From assembly GCA_006226375.1 (NCBI GenBank), contig SBHC01000036.1:88460-152459 (forward strand): 64,000 nt of DNA, in the 5' to 3' direction. The notes beneath the pieces were generated by a model, which made no database searches, was not told the DNA's origin, and saw only the letters and a list, made by a program, of their open reading frames with translations. How positions within the stretch are numbered: position 1 is the stretch's first letter; each line of letters starts with the position of its first letter. Shown here one piece after another: positions 27,111 through 35,895 of this stretch. Made by a program: the position numbers and the translations under genes. The stretch comes from Deltaproteobacteria bacterium. GTDB taxonomy: Bacteria > Myxococcota_C > UBA6777.

Positions 27111-28184
27111 ATGTCTGTAGCATCTCAACGGATCACAACTGATCCCATTTATGTTCCCAAAGAAAAGCCCAACGTTCTGGATCGCTTCTTCTTGCGATAC
27201 ATCAAAGATCCTCGTGATCTACCCTTTGCGTACTTGTGCTTGCGGATCACTCTGTTGATCATTCCGTTCGCCGTGTACCTTTTCGTTCCAGGAATGTTCC
27301 GTTGGTGGTTGGCGCCGGTCTACTGGGCCGTGACGCTGATGCTCCACCTGTCCCCGTTTATTTTGATGTTGCACAACACCAGTCACCGCAGCCTCTTCAA
27401 ACGCGAATACAAGTGGATGAACCATTACATCCCTTGGGTGATTGGTCCGTTCTTTGGGGAAACCCCCGAGACTTACTACGCGCATCACATCGGGATGCAC
27501 CACCCTGAAAACAACATGCCCGAAGATCTCAGCTCAACGATGAAGTACCAGCGCGACAGCTTCATCGACTTCATGCAGTATTTTCTCCGGTTTTTCGGGG
27601 GTGTCCTGTTTGAGCTTACGATCTACATGACCAAGCGTGGACGAACCAAGCTGATCCGCAAAATGTTGATCGGTGAGGTGGGCTTCTACATCATGGTGGT
27701 GGCGCTCTGCTTCGTGAACTGGCAGGCCACCTTCACGGTGTTCATTGTCCCCTTTATCTTCACCCGCTTTATGATGATGGCTGGCAACTGGGGACAACAC
27801 GCGTTCCTCGACCCCAGCACGCCGGAAAACTGCTACCGCAACAGCATCACCTGCATCAACTGCTTCTACAACCGCACCGCGTTCAACGATGGCTATCACA
27901 TCAGCCACCACCTCAAGCCCAACCGGCACTGGACCGATCATCCCTTGGAGTTTGAGGAGAACATCGAAACCTACGCCAAGGAAAAAGCGATCGTCTTTGA
28001 AGGCATCGACTTCTTTATGGTGTGGCTCTACCTGATGCTCAAGCGCTACGACTGGTTGGCCAATCGGTACTACCAACTTCCTGGTGAAGATCTCTCGAAA
28101 GACGAGATCATCGCCATGCTTAAGGTGCGCACCCAGCGCTTCGATGAAGAACGCATCCGCGCCTTCCTTCTCCCCGCTCAGTAA
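27111..28184 (+). CDS. membrane fatty acid desaturase-family protein
   Basis: 357 residues. Three histidine clusters for a di-iron centre are present: HNTSHR, HHIGMHH, and HISHHLKP near residue 265. Several hydrophobic segments flank them. The family desaturates or hydroxylates lipid acyl chains in the membrane using ferredoxin-type electrons. AGGAG lies 13 nt before ATG 27111. It stands alone and is convergent with the NUDIX gene. The exact substrate cannot be told. Confidence 0.88.
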   Translation: MSVASQRITTDPIYVPKEKPNVLDRFFLRYIKDPRDLPFAYLCLRITLLIIPFAVYLFVPGMFRWWLAPVYWAVTLMLHLSPFILMLHNTSHRSLFKREYKWMNHYIPWVIGPFFGETPETYYAHHIGMHHPENNMPEDLSSTMKYQRDSFIDFMQYFLRFFGGVLFELTIYMTKRGRTKLIRKMLIGEVGFYIMVVALCFVNWQATFTVFIVPFIFTRFMMMAGNWGQHAFLDPSTPENCYRNSITCINCFYNRTAFNDGYHISHHLKPNRHWTDHPLEFEENIETYAKEKAIVFEGIDFFMVWLYLMLKRYDWLANRYYQLPGEDLSKDEIIAMLKVRTQRFDEERIRAFLLPAQ

Positions 28185-28205
28185 ACTTGTCTTCTCCCCC
28201 TTCTG

Positions 28206-28772
28206 TCATTGCCCCTTCGACAGCTTTGCAACCGCACGCATCACAGATTGATCGGACTCCGTTTCGTTGATGGCGTCGAGTGAAAACCAACGCGCGTCTT
28301 TGGCATCAGAGCCTGCTTGAAAGTGAGGGGATTGGGCGCGAAACAAGAAGCGTACGTCAAAGTGTTCGTGCGCGGGATCTTGCCGAAGGGGCGGGATCTC
28401 GTGGATATCGATGTCGAAGATGCCCTCCTGGTGAAGAACAACATCCGTCATTCCTGTTTCTTCTTCCACTTCACGTCGAGCGGCTTCGATCACATTGAGG
28501 TCTTCGGGGTCGATATGACCTCCAGGTTGAAGCCAACGGTGCAACTTCCCATGGAAAATCAGCAGCAGCTTGTTTTCGGTGGGGTGCAACACAAACGAGC
28601 TGGCGGTGAAGTGCCCAGGTTGAAAGTGGTTGCGGCTGAAAGGGTCACCGTCAACGCTCAGGAGATCCAACATTCGTTTTTGGTAGGTGGACTCTGTGGT
28701 GTCGTAGGGTTGCATGGTCGTAAGTAGATGGTGGAAATGCTCTCGACGAGCCAGGCTGTCTTGGGGTGACAT
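28206..28772 (-). CDS. NUDIX hydrolase
   Basis: 188 residues from ATG 28772, which has an excellent site (GAGGGAGG); the longer frame to 28964 has none. The NUDIX box runs from GGHIDPED to AARREVEEETGM near residue 100, with the catalytic REVEEETG in full and a small variation in spacing of the first Glu. It hydrolyses nucleoside diphosphates linked to another group. The substrate is not predictable from sequence. Confidence 0.9.
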   Translation of the reverse strand: MSPQDSLARREHFHHLLTTMQPYDTTESTYQKRMLDLLSVDGDPFSRNHFQPGHFTASSFVLHPTENKLLLIFHGKLHRWLQPGGHIDPEDLNVIEAARREVEEETGMTDVVLHQEGIFDIDIHEIPPLRQDPAHEHFDVRFLFRAQSPHFQAGSDAKDARWFSLDAINETESDQSVMRAVAKLSKGQ

Positions 28773-29096
28773 GGAAACCTCCCTCAAATGTGCAACATCG
28801 TTCTTGTATACTGGGTGTGTACGATTCACATCGTCTTCTGCGGTGCGCAATGTACCAGTCGTTGGATCGGTGAACAACCTCTGTGTCCAGGAATCTTGAT
28901 CTTGCCGCCAAAACCATAGGGAAAGACCCGTATATGATGGTTGGGTGGGCTTCCTTTCTGACACTTTCTGGCGAGGTCAGCCTGATTCACTTGTGAATTC
29001 GGCCTTTTTCTCCGAAAACGTCTTGACAAATCGATGCGAACCCGCTCTTTTAGCAGGCACAAACGTTGCGGGAATGGCCCAAGTGAGGAAGAGTTT

Positions 29097-29411
29097 ATGG
29101 TTGTGTTTCGGAAGATCTGGCGTTGTGGAATGGTCAGCGGCTTGTTGATGTTGGGATGGATGGGAGTGGCAAGCCTGGAAATGGGTTGCTCTGGCGATCC
29201 ATGCCAACGCTACTTCAATGAAGTAAAGAGTCGATGCCAGCTTGGTTCATCTGCTGAAGGGGCAAAGCTCGATCAATACCTGCAGCGACAGTTCAAAGCT
29301 TGTCAGATTGAGATCTGCAACCGAACGTCGATCAACTCGATTAACTGCTTGGATCCCAACACCCATATCCCTGGAGGGATCAACGGTCGTTTCAACACCT
29401 GCGAAGACTAG
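29097..29411 (+). CDS. small Cys-rich lipoprotein
   Basis: 104 residues. Signal peptide MVVFRKIWRCGMVSGLLMLGWMG leads to a lipobox-like SLEMGC. The mature part has six or so Cys residues (DPC, RCQ, KACQIEIC, NCLD, FNTC), suggesting disulphides in the periplasm or outer surface. The start at 29097 has AGGAAGAG upstream. TTGACA lies at 29022-29027 but the -10 is weak. No known family. Confidence 0.65.
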   Translation: MVVFRKIWRCGMVSGLLMLGWMGVASLEMGCSGDPCQRYFNEVKSRCQLGSSAEGAKLDQYLQRQFKACQIEICNRTSINSINCLDPNTHIPGGINGRFNTCED

Positions 29412-29599
29412 TGAACCGCTCCATGTGTTTGGCCCCTATGATGGGCGCCTTGCCTTGATGCCGCAGACCCACCTTCTCGTTTCCTTTCTCATCCCAAAAC
29501 AAAAAGAATCGAACTCCAGACCCGGAGCTTGCGTTTAGGGAGGCGAAATGCTCAAGCCGAACGCGAACGATTCTTGGAAGAAGATGAGAGTACACAATC

Positions 29600-32179
29600 A
29601 TGAGCCTGACAATGCATACCCCTACTGAAGAATCCAACAGTGTGAGTGGTTTGGTCGTGGATGCCACCGTATCCGACGACAACTCTCCCTCCGACCTGGA
29701 CTCTCCTGAAGAGTCGTTTGTTCCTGAACATTGGGACCCTTCGTACGATCGATTTGGCGCGGACACTCTGGAGGCCATGGAGTGGTCTCGGGTCACTGCG
29801 TATCTGTCTTCCCTCTGCCGCACGGTGTGGGGCCGGTCCTTTGCGAAGCACCTTCCTTTCTTTTCCAACCAGACCGAAGCCGAACGTGAACTTCGTCAGG
29901 TGGATGAACTGTTCCAGCTCCTTCAAGAACAAGGCGAGAGCCTCCCGATGGGCTCCTTGGCGGATCTTCGTCCAGCGTTTGTTCGTTTGGAGAAGGGCGC
30001 GGCTCTGGATCCCAGCGCATTAATCGGCGTGGTTGATCTTTTGGAAGCGGCCACGCGAATTCGTGAGTTTGTCGCTTCGTTTGATGGCCGACTTCCCTCC
30101 GTGTGGGAACGAGCTGAAATCTTGCGACCTTTGCTTCGCTTGCGTCGTGATATCGAAAGTGTTTTGGAACGTTCGGGCCGCTTGCGTGACGATGCGTCTT
30201 GGGAGTTGGGTTCGTTGCGTGAGACTGTTCGCAGCTGTCACGACCGAATTCGTCGCAAGATGCAAGAATACCTCTCGACTCACAGCCGTCACCTGACGGA
30301 TACCTATTACACTCTGCGTCAGGACCGTTATGTCCTCCCTGTGAAAGCTTCGGACCGTGGAAAGATTCCAGGGATTGTGTATGGGTCGTCGGGAAGTGGA
30401 GCCACCGTTTTTGTTGAGCCCCAACAGATGGTTAAGCTCAACAACGAGCTTCGTATCGCAGAGCAGGACGTTGCTCAAGAAGAGATGCGGATCTTACGCA
30501 AACTCAGCGAACGAACCGCCCAAGAACTGCCCGTGCTGAACTCCAACTTGGAGTTGCTCCGCGATCTGGATGTGCTTCAGGCACGAGTGCGTATGGCGCA
30601 ACGCTTTGAGGCTTCTGTTCCGACCCTTATCTCTGTGGAAGATGGTGCTGCGGTCAAACTAAACAAAGCCCGTCACCCGTTGTTGTTGTTGAAAGGGATC
30701 GATGTTGTTCCCAACGATATCGCGCTAGGGGAGGGCGGTCGAACTCTCTTGATCAGTGGTCCCAACACAGGTGGAAAAACCGTAGCCCTGAAAACGTTGG
30801 GGCTGAGTGTCTTGATGGCGCAGGCGGGTCTCCCTGTTCCTGCGGATCAAGGCAGCGTGGTGCCCTTCTTTGAGGAGATCTTCACAGACATCGGGGATCA
30901 CCAAAGTATTGAGCACGATCTGTCTACCTTTTCAGCCCAAATTGTGAAGTTAAGAGCGATCCTGGAAGAAGCCCACGATCGCTCTCTTGTTTTAATCGAC
31001 GAGATTGTTGTGGGCACAGATCCTTACCAGGGAGCTGCGCTGGCCACATCCATTCTTGAATCCCTCACCGACAAGCGATGCTTTGTCGTGACGACCACAC
31101 ACTACGAGCAGCTTAAGGCTCTTGCGTACGAAGATGATCGCTTTGTTAACGCGAGCGTAGGCTTTGATATGCACCGGTTGGCGCCGACATACCGTTTGTA
31201 TTTGGGGACTCCGGGAAGCTCAAGCGCGTTGGAAATTGCTCGACGACTCGGTCTGGATGAGAGTCTTTGCGAACGAGCAGAGGAGCTCTTGTCACCTGCT
31301 GGCGATCGCTTCGATCGCATCATCAGCAAGTTGGAGCAGCAGTACCAATCGTTGTACGAAGAGCGGGAGCGAGCAACCAAGGCTCGAAAAAAGATCGAAA
31401 AAGAAGCTCTGGCCCAACAGCGAAAGAGCGAACAGATCGAAAGTTTGGAAGAGCGGCTGCGAAGTGGCGAAGAGCAAGCCTGGCGGGAGCAGTTCCGAAA
31501 GGCACGTGGACTGGTTCGAGAAGCCGTCCAAACCTTGCAACAAGATTCCACCAACTGGAACCAGGTGCAGGCTGCGCAGCGAAAACTCAAAGAAGCCGAA
31601 GAGCAGATGTCGAACGCTCGTCAGGATGCTCAGCCTGCGGAGGCTTCGGATTCTCCCGCCCTTGAGAAAATCAACGTGGGGCAAAAGGTTAGAATCCTGA
31701 GTCTGCGAATGGACGGTGAGATTCTTGAAGAGCCTGACGCCAACGAGATGGTTTTGGTTCAAGCAGGGATTATGAGAACGCGGGTCCCCGTGAAGGAGCT
31801 GCGACCCCTGTCCCAACGACAGAGCAAAAAGCGACCTTCCCGCCGTGTTGCTCCAACACCTGCTCCTTCCACTCCCGCTCCTCCTACTTCCACTCCTCCT
31901 TTGTCTTCGGATGACACTTTCTCTGTCTTGCCCACTCGTGAAAATCGTTGTGACTTGCGCGGAATGCGCGCAGAGGAAGCGCTGGACAAGGTCGATACAT
32001 TCTTGGCCAATGCGATGGCAGAGGGTCGCTCGGCGGTCCTTTTGATCCATGGACATGGCACCGGCGTTTTGCGTGAGGCCGTTCGACAGCATTGCCGCCA
32101 TTCCAACCTTGTAAAGAAGTACCGACCAGGTGAACGCTCAGAAGGCGGAAACGGCGTTACCGCGGTTCTTCTTTTCTAA
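29600..32179 (+). CDS. mutS2: MutS2 endonuclease/ribosome-rescue ATPase
   Basis: 859 residues. The MutS core ATPase has Walker A SGPNTGGKTVALK near residue 388, Walker B LVLIDEIVVGTDP and an ABC-type signature region. A coiled-coil region follows (residues 570-690), then a KOW-like stretch and a Pro/Thr linker. The C-terminal Smr nuclease domain begins CDLRGMRAEEAL and contains IHGHGTGVLR. MutS2 suppresses recombination or splits collided ribosomes. The N-terminal 40 residues before the conserved part are unusual and acidic. ATG 29600 has only a weak site. Confidence 0.95.
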   Translation: MSLTMHTPTEESNSVSGLVVDATVSDDNSPSDLDSPEESFVPEHWDPSYDRFGADTLEAMEWSRVTAYLSSLCRTVWGRSFAKHLPFFSNQTEAERELRQVDELFQLLQEQGESLPMGSLADLRPAFVRLEKGAALDPSALIGVVDLLEAATRIREFVASFDGRLPSVWERAEILRPLLRLRRDIESVLERSGRLRDDASWELGSLRETVRSCHDRIRRKMQEYLSTHSRHLTDTYYTLRQDRYVLPVKASDRGKIPGIVYGSSGSGATVFVEPQQMVKLNNELRIAEQDVAQEEMRILRKLSERTAQELPVLNSNLELLRDLDVLQARVRMAQRFEASVPTLISVEDGAAVKLNKARHPLLLLKGIDVVPNDIALGEGGRTLLISGPNTGGKTVALKTLGLSVLMAQAGLPVPADQGSVVPFFEEIFTDIGDHQSIEHDLSTFSAQIVKLRAILEEAHDRSLVLIDEIVVGTDPYQGAALATSILESLTDKRCFVVTTTHYEQLKALAYEDDRFVNASVGFDMHRLAPTYRLYLGTPGSSSALEIARRLGLDESLCERAEELLSPAGDRFDRIISKLEQQYQSLYEERERATKARKKIEKEALAQQRKSEQIESLEERLRSGEEQAWREQFRKARGLVREAVQTLQQDSTNWNQVQAAQRKLKEAEEQMSNARQDAQPAEASDSPALEKINVGQKVRILSLRMDGEILEEPDANEMVLVQAGIMRTRVPVKELRPLSQRQSKKRPSRRVAPTPAPSTPAPPTSTPPLSSDDTFSVLPTRENRCDLRGMRAEEALDKVDTFLANAMAEGRSAVLLIHGHGTGVLREAVRQHCRHSNLVKKYRPGERSEGGNGVTAVLLF

Positions 32180-32309
32180 AGAGTGTCTCCCTCGGTTTGC
32201 TCGTTCTTCTCATCATAAGTTTCTTTCCTTTTTCCCTTCCAACAATCTTATCTTTCAACACTTCATCTTCTGTAACAGCCTATCGCGCCATGCTCTCTTT
32301 AAAAGAGAA

Positions 32310-32361
32310 GAGGGAGTGAGAGGAACGACGAAGCAGACTTCGTCGTTCCTCTCACTCCCTC
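32310..32361. terminator. long perfect hairpin, bidirectional terminator
   Basis: A 24-bp perfect inverted repeat (32310-32333 with 32338-32361) with a 4-nt loop, flanked by TTTAAAA on one side and TAAAAAAA on the other. It lies between mutS2 and the convergent pilin gene and should end mutS2 transcripts; the A-rich far side also gives a U-run for the opposite strand. Confidence 0.8.
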
Positions 32362-32374
32362 TAAAAAAACAAAA

Positions 32375-32402
32375 CCCTCGTCCTGGGGTGAAAGGACGAG
32401 GG
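32375..32402 (-). terminator. rho-independent terminator of the pilin gene
   Basis: CCCTCGTCCT at 32375-32384 pairs with AGGACGAGGG at 32393-32402. On the minus strand the stem is followed by TTTTGTTTTTTT, a classic U-run. It lies 29 nt past the pilin stop. Confidence 0.9.
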
Positions 32403-32430
32403 TCGTGCTGAAGAGAAAACCTTGTAAGGT

Positions 32431-33003
32431 TTACTCGAGAGCTTCGGTCACGATGACGTTGGTGCGCTCAACTTCACCAGTGGTGCTGTTGACGGTAGCG
32501 CGAACGGTGTAGGTGGACTCGGTGCCATCGCAGTCGAGGTTAGCACGTGCCCAGATGGTGAACTGGCTAGCAGTACCGGTGGAGGTGGGAAGGTACTGAT
32601 ACTGGAAGTAGTGAGCTTTGTTGATACCAAATTTGATGGATTTCCAGGGCTCAGCTTCCCAGTTAGCGGAGTTCTTGGTGTACAGGGGAGTTCCGTTTGC
32701 GCTCTTGCAGGGAGCGTCGGTGGGAACGGTAGCACCGGTGTTTCCGACGTCGGTGGGAGACAAGGTGTTGGGAAAGTGCTTGGCAACCGGGTCACCGTTG
32801 CTGTTGCTGTGCTCAGCATCGAACCAAGAAATAGCACCATCACCGATGGACTTGATGTTGATTCCAGCTTCCGAAGTCTTCGACTTACGAATGAACTTCA
32901 AGAAAGCGGGGATAGCTACAGCGGCGAGAATACCGATAATAGCAACAACAATCATCAATTCGATCAGGGTGAAACCTTTTTGGTTGCGGAATTTCTTCAA
33001 CAT
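32431..33003 (-). CDS. pilA: type IV major pilin (PilA-like)
   Basis: 190 residues from ATG 33003. The leader [10 protein letters not shown] is cut by prepilin peptidase before [20 protein letters not shown], the invariant pilin helix with Glu5. The globular part is Thr/Ser/Asn-rich with two Cys residues that could form the D-region disulphide. It builds the type IV pilus used for twitching, adhesion or DNA uptake. The annotated frame extends upstream to 33291, but GAAGGAGA before ATG 33003 fixes the start. No other pil genes are in the window, so this is a detached pilin gene with its own terminator. Confidence 0.93.
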   Translation of the reverse strand: MLKKFRNQKGFTLIELMIVVAIIGILAAVAIPAFLKFIRKSKTSEAGINIKSIGDGAISWFDAEHSNSNGDPVAKHFPNTLSPTDVGNTGATVPTDAPCKSANGTPLYTKNSANWEAEPWKSIKFGINKAHYFQYQYLPTSTGTASQFTIWARANLDCDGTESTYTVRATVNSTTGEVERTNVIVTEALE

Positions 33004-33083
33004 TGTGTGTTCTCCTTCAAGGGACGTGTTTAGGATGTCTCGGAAAGAATGTCTCTCCAAACTATCAACTGGCCATCCTCTAT

Positions 33084-33098
33084 TCACGTCCTGTGCCA
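33084..33098 (-). promoter_or_regulatory. candidate sigma-54 promoter of the pilin gene
   Basis: On the minus strand TGGCAC (33093-33098) is a perfect -24 element. Five nt later comes GTGA in place of TTGC, so the -12 is weak. It would start transcription near 33072, about 70 nt before the pilin start. Pilin genes of related bacteria are often sigma-54/PilR dependent. Confidence 0.4.
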
Positions 33099-33140
33099 GA
33101 TCGTAGATGGATGTGATTTTCCCTTGTCTCTTTGGCTTTG

Positions 33141-33156
33141 TGTGATTTGAATCACA
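33141..33156. promoter_or_regulatory. CRP/FNR-type palindrome upstream of the pilin gene
   Basis: TGTGATTTGAATCACA matches the CRP consensus TGTGA-N6-TCACA exactly. It lies about 75 nt upstream of the predicted pilin transcription start. Confidence 0.6.
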
Positions 33157-33181
33157 TTCGCTGTTGGGGAGAGTGACGATC

Positions 33182-33242
33182 TTTGTCAGCGTTTGCGACG
33201 ATTGTATGACAAAATTTGTCACTGTGAGGGTGATTTGACAAT
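33182..33242. promoter_or_regulatory. repeated TGACAAA operator sites (enhancer candidate)
   Basis: A perfect 7-1-7 palindrome TGACAAA-A-TTTGTCA lies at 33207-33221. A half site TTTGTCA is at 33182-33188 and a near half site TGACAAT at 33236-33242. The spacing and distance (110-170 nt upstream of the predicted start) suit an enhancer-binding activator such as PilR. Confidence 0.5.
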
Positions 33243-33293
33243 TTTTGGCAGCATATGATCGATTTTGCAGGAAAATGGATCGTTTCGGCACAT

Positions 33294-33542
33294 TTAGTCT
33301 GAGGATTCTGCGGGTTCGGATGTGGGTTCGCTTGCGAGATACGCGCGCGTAAGATCAATACCTGCGCGAAGGAGAGCCCACCCGCCAAGAAAGGAGAGTG
33401 CGCCTGCGATGTAGTCGTTGTGGCGGAGAAAGGAGAGGCTCTGGAAGAAGAAGTAAGGTCCGAGAAAGACGAGGAGTAAGCCAAGTCCTGGATACAGTCG
33501 GAAGAAAAAGGTTTGCCAGCGTTCTCGGAGAGGATGGCTCAT
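33294..33542 (-). CDS. small two-TM membrane protein
   Basis: 82 residues from ATG 33542, which has AAGGA 8 nt upstream; two earlier in-frame ATGs lack one. Two hydrophobic segments ([18 protein letters not shown] and [19 protein letters not shown]) suggest a small integral membrane protein. The C-terminus is Ser/Glu-rich. Function unknown. Confidence 0.6.
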   Translation of the reverse strand: MSHPLRERWQTFFFRLYPGLGLLLVFLGPYFFFQSLSFLRHNDYIAGALSFLGGWALLRAGIDLTRAYLASEPTSEPAESSD

Positions 33543-33737
33543 AATGGGGTCCTTCGTCATAAGAGTCATGGTGTGGCGCTTTATCTTAAGGAAAGGTTCT
33601 TGGATTGCAATGTCCAAGGTGAGCACAAGTCGGGAAGAAAGAAAACTATAAGGTGGGCAAATCCTCTTTAATTTAGAGTTCCCATTTCTTGCGTCTTTGT
33701 GATAACGTTCGCACGGCTTGGTTGATGCCCTTGTGGC

Positions 33738-33774
33738 GTAGAAAAACTGCTCGATGTGATGAGCGTTTTTCTAC
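33738..33774. repeat. interrupted inverted repeat with A/T tracts
   Basis: GTAGAAAAAC-T-GCTC (33738-33752) pairs with GAGC-GTTTTTCTAC (33761-33774), 14 bp with one bulge and an 8-nt loop. It lies in a 435-nt gap between the small membrane protein and the site-2 protease, in which no gene is seen. Confidence 0.6.
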
Positions 33775-33977
33775 ATTGTCTTCCAAGAAACGATGGAACA
33801 GGGAACAAGAACGTTGTCTTGCAGCGTTCTTTGTGGAATATGCTTGATGAATTCTGTGCATCATCAAGACAAAAGGAAGAGCGAAGTCGAGCACTTCAGC
33901 CCATCCTTGCAGGTTCTCTCTTTGGACAACGTATACAAGCAAAACGAACGATAGATCGATTGGGGATTCTTTAGAGA

Positions 33978-35837
33978 ATGAGCATCCTACTTGCAATTTT
34001 GGCCTTGGGTATCTTGATTGTCCTTCACGAGTTGGGTCACTTCTTGGTGGCCCGTTGGTGTGGCATGAAGGTATACGAATTTGCCGTAGGTTTTGGACCC
34101 CGGCTGTTCTACTTTAAGCACGGTGAAACAGAGTATTCGTTGCGTCTCATTTTCTTGGGTGGCTATGTCCGTGTCGCAGGGATGCATCCTGCAGAGGAGG
34201 ACGCCCAGGATCCTCGCAGCTTCTTGCAAAGTTCACCGGGCAAGCGATTTGCTATGATCTTTGCGGGACCTCTCGCCAACTACATCACCGCGTTTTTTGT
34301 GTTCCTGGTGTTGTTTGGCATTTGGGGGATCCGTGACAACAGCGCCACGCTGCAAAAGCCGGCCTCGCAAGCTGCTGTGTCGATGTTTCAGCCCGGCGAT
34401 CAGATCCTGTCAGTGAATGGAAAGCCAATCCGACAGAAGCCTGCTGTGTATCCTTTGAGCCAAATACGCGTTGCTTTTCAGAAGCGCGACAAAGAATCCA
34501 TTGGTCTCAAGCTTCTTCGCAATGGACGACATTACAACGTAACCATCCCGCGCAAGAGCAAGGAAGAAAAAGGTACGCTTGGGCTTCGCATCGAAAGTTG
34601 GCAACAGGTCTCGGTGAAGAGTCTGCATAGCAAGTCTCGCGCTGTGACGTTGGGTTTGGAAGCGGGCGATATGATCCGAAAACTCAACGGAAAGCCTCTC
34701 AAGTCTGTTGCAGACTTACGGGCAGAGTTGGCCAAGCGCAAGCGCCGCATTGTGACGTTGACAGTCGAACGACGAGGCAAGAACGCAGAGATTAAGATAC
34801 CGATTGATCCAGTCGCTCGAACCACATCGTTGGGTGTGCAGTGGGATGCAGAGTCGGTGCTGCGTGTGACCGATGTGAAGCCTGGAAGTCTCTCCCAAGC
34901 GTATGGCTTGCAGAAAGGCGACATGATTGTTGGGCTTAACAAGAAGTCCCTGCGTACCCAACCAGGGGAAACAGTGACCCAGCAGATGAACACTCTGCTC
35001 GCGGAGTGTGGGAAGCAGAAAAAGCCTCTCGTTGTGAAAATTCGCCGAGCTGGCAAAGAGAAAACCCTAACGCTTTCTCCTGACAAGAAAGGCTCGTGCG
35101 GTGGAGGGCTGACTTGGCAACCTACAGGTTGGGTCATGGTCATGCGGGTCCTTCCGAACACGACCGCAAAGAAGATTGGCTTGAAGAGCGGAGACCGCTT
35201 GCTGGCGATTGATGGTCAGCCTTTGGTTCAGCTTGAGGGGAGTCCTTTTGGAAGCATTGCTCCATTGCACGGTTTGTTGCAAGCGCGCACCTACCGCTCG
35301 GTGGAGCTGTTGATTGAGCGAGACGGCAAGCGCATCACGAAGACGGCGCCGATGGCCGAAATCAACAAAAAAGGCAAGGTCAACTACTTGCTGGGCTTCC
35401 AACCGCAGATCGACTACCCCCGCAAAACTGTGGGTGTTGCGGGCATGATGCAGAAGGCTCTGTGGGAAACATGGATGTGGAACGTCCGGATCTGGGAAGG
35501 TCTCAGCCGGATCTTCTCGGGTCGTGAAAAGGCCAACCTGACTGGCCCTGTAGGCATTGTTCGAATCGCCCAAAGCTCTGTACAGCAAGGTGCCAAATAC
35601 TTTCTCTTCTTCCTGGCCATCATTAGCATCCACCTCGCCTTTTTTAATCTCCTTCCTATCCCTGCTTTGGATGGGGGACGATTGATGTTTCTCTTTTCGC
35701 AACAGCTAATTCGCTTGTTTGGCGGAAAGGAAGAGTGGGCCATTCGTGCAGAGATGGTCGCCAACCTGATTGGATTTCTGCTATTATTTGGTTTATTGAT
35801 CTTTATCACGTTCAAGGATATCCAAAAGCTGTTCTAA
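33978..35837 (+). CDS. rseP: RseP-like site-2 zinc metalloprotease with PDZ domains
   Basis: 619 residues, longer than the usual ~450. Zinc motif HELGH at residues 17-21 in the first membrane helix, and NLLPIPALDGGRL near residue 553 supplying the third ligand. Between them are three PDZ-like segments (around residues 130, 215-390 and 380-450), recognisable by GLxxGDxIxxxNGKP-type turns. Site-2 proteases cut membrane-bound anti-sigma factors and signal-peptide remnants. The extra PDZ unit explains the length. No uppS, cdsA or dxr gene, its common neighbours, is present. Confidence 0.9.
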   Translation: MSILLAILALGILIVLHELGHFLVARWCGMKVYEFAVGFGPRLFYFKHGETEYSLRLIFLGGYVRVAGMHPAEEDAQDPRSFLQSSPGKRFAMIFAGPLANYITAFFVFLVLFGIWGIRDNSATLQKPASQAAVSMFQPGDQILSVNGKPIRQKPAVYPLSQIRVAFQKRDKESIGLKLLRNGRHYNVTIPRKSKEEKGTLGLRIESWQQVSVKSLHSKSRAVTLGLEAGDMIRKLNGKPLKSVADLRAELAKRKRRIVTLTVERRGKNAEIKIPIDPVARTTSLGVQWDAESVLRVTDVKPGSLSQAYGLQKGDMIVGLNKKSLRTQPGETVTQQMNTLLAECGKQKKPLVVKIRRAGKEKTLTLSPDKKGSCGGGLTWQPTGWVMVMRVLPNTTAKKIGLKSGDRLLAIDGQPLVQLEGSPFGSIAPLHGLLQARTYRSVELLIERDGKRITKTAPMAEINKKGKVNYLLGFQPQIDYPRKTVGVAGMMQKALWETWMWNVRIWEGLSRIFSGREKANLTGPVGIVRIAQSSVQQGAKYFLFFLAIISIHLAFFNLLPIPALDGGRLMFLFSQQLIRLFGGKEEWAIRAEMVANLIGFLLLFGLLIFITFKDIQKLF

Positions 35838-35895
35838 TCGAAGAAGAGATATCGCAGACGATGAGGATTGCACATAGGAAAGGGCAGGGGTCGGA

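Noticed and set aside
33673..33996. 107-residue frame on the minus strand before rseP
   Set aside because: No ribosome-binding site, overlaps the rseP start, and contains the hairpin; composition is not protein-like.
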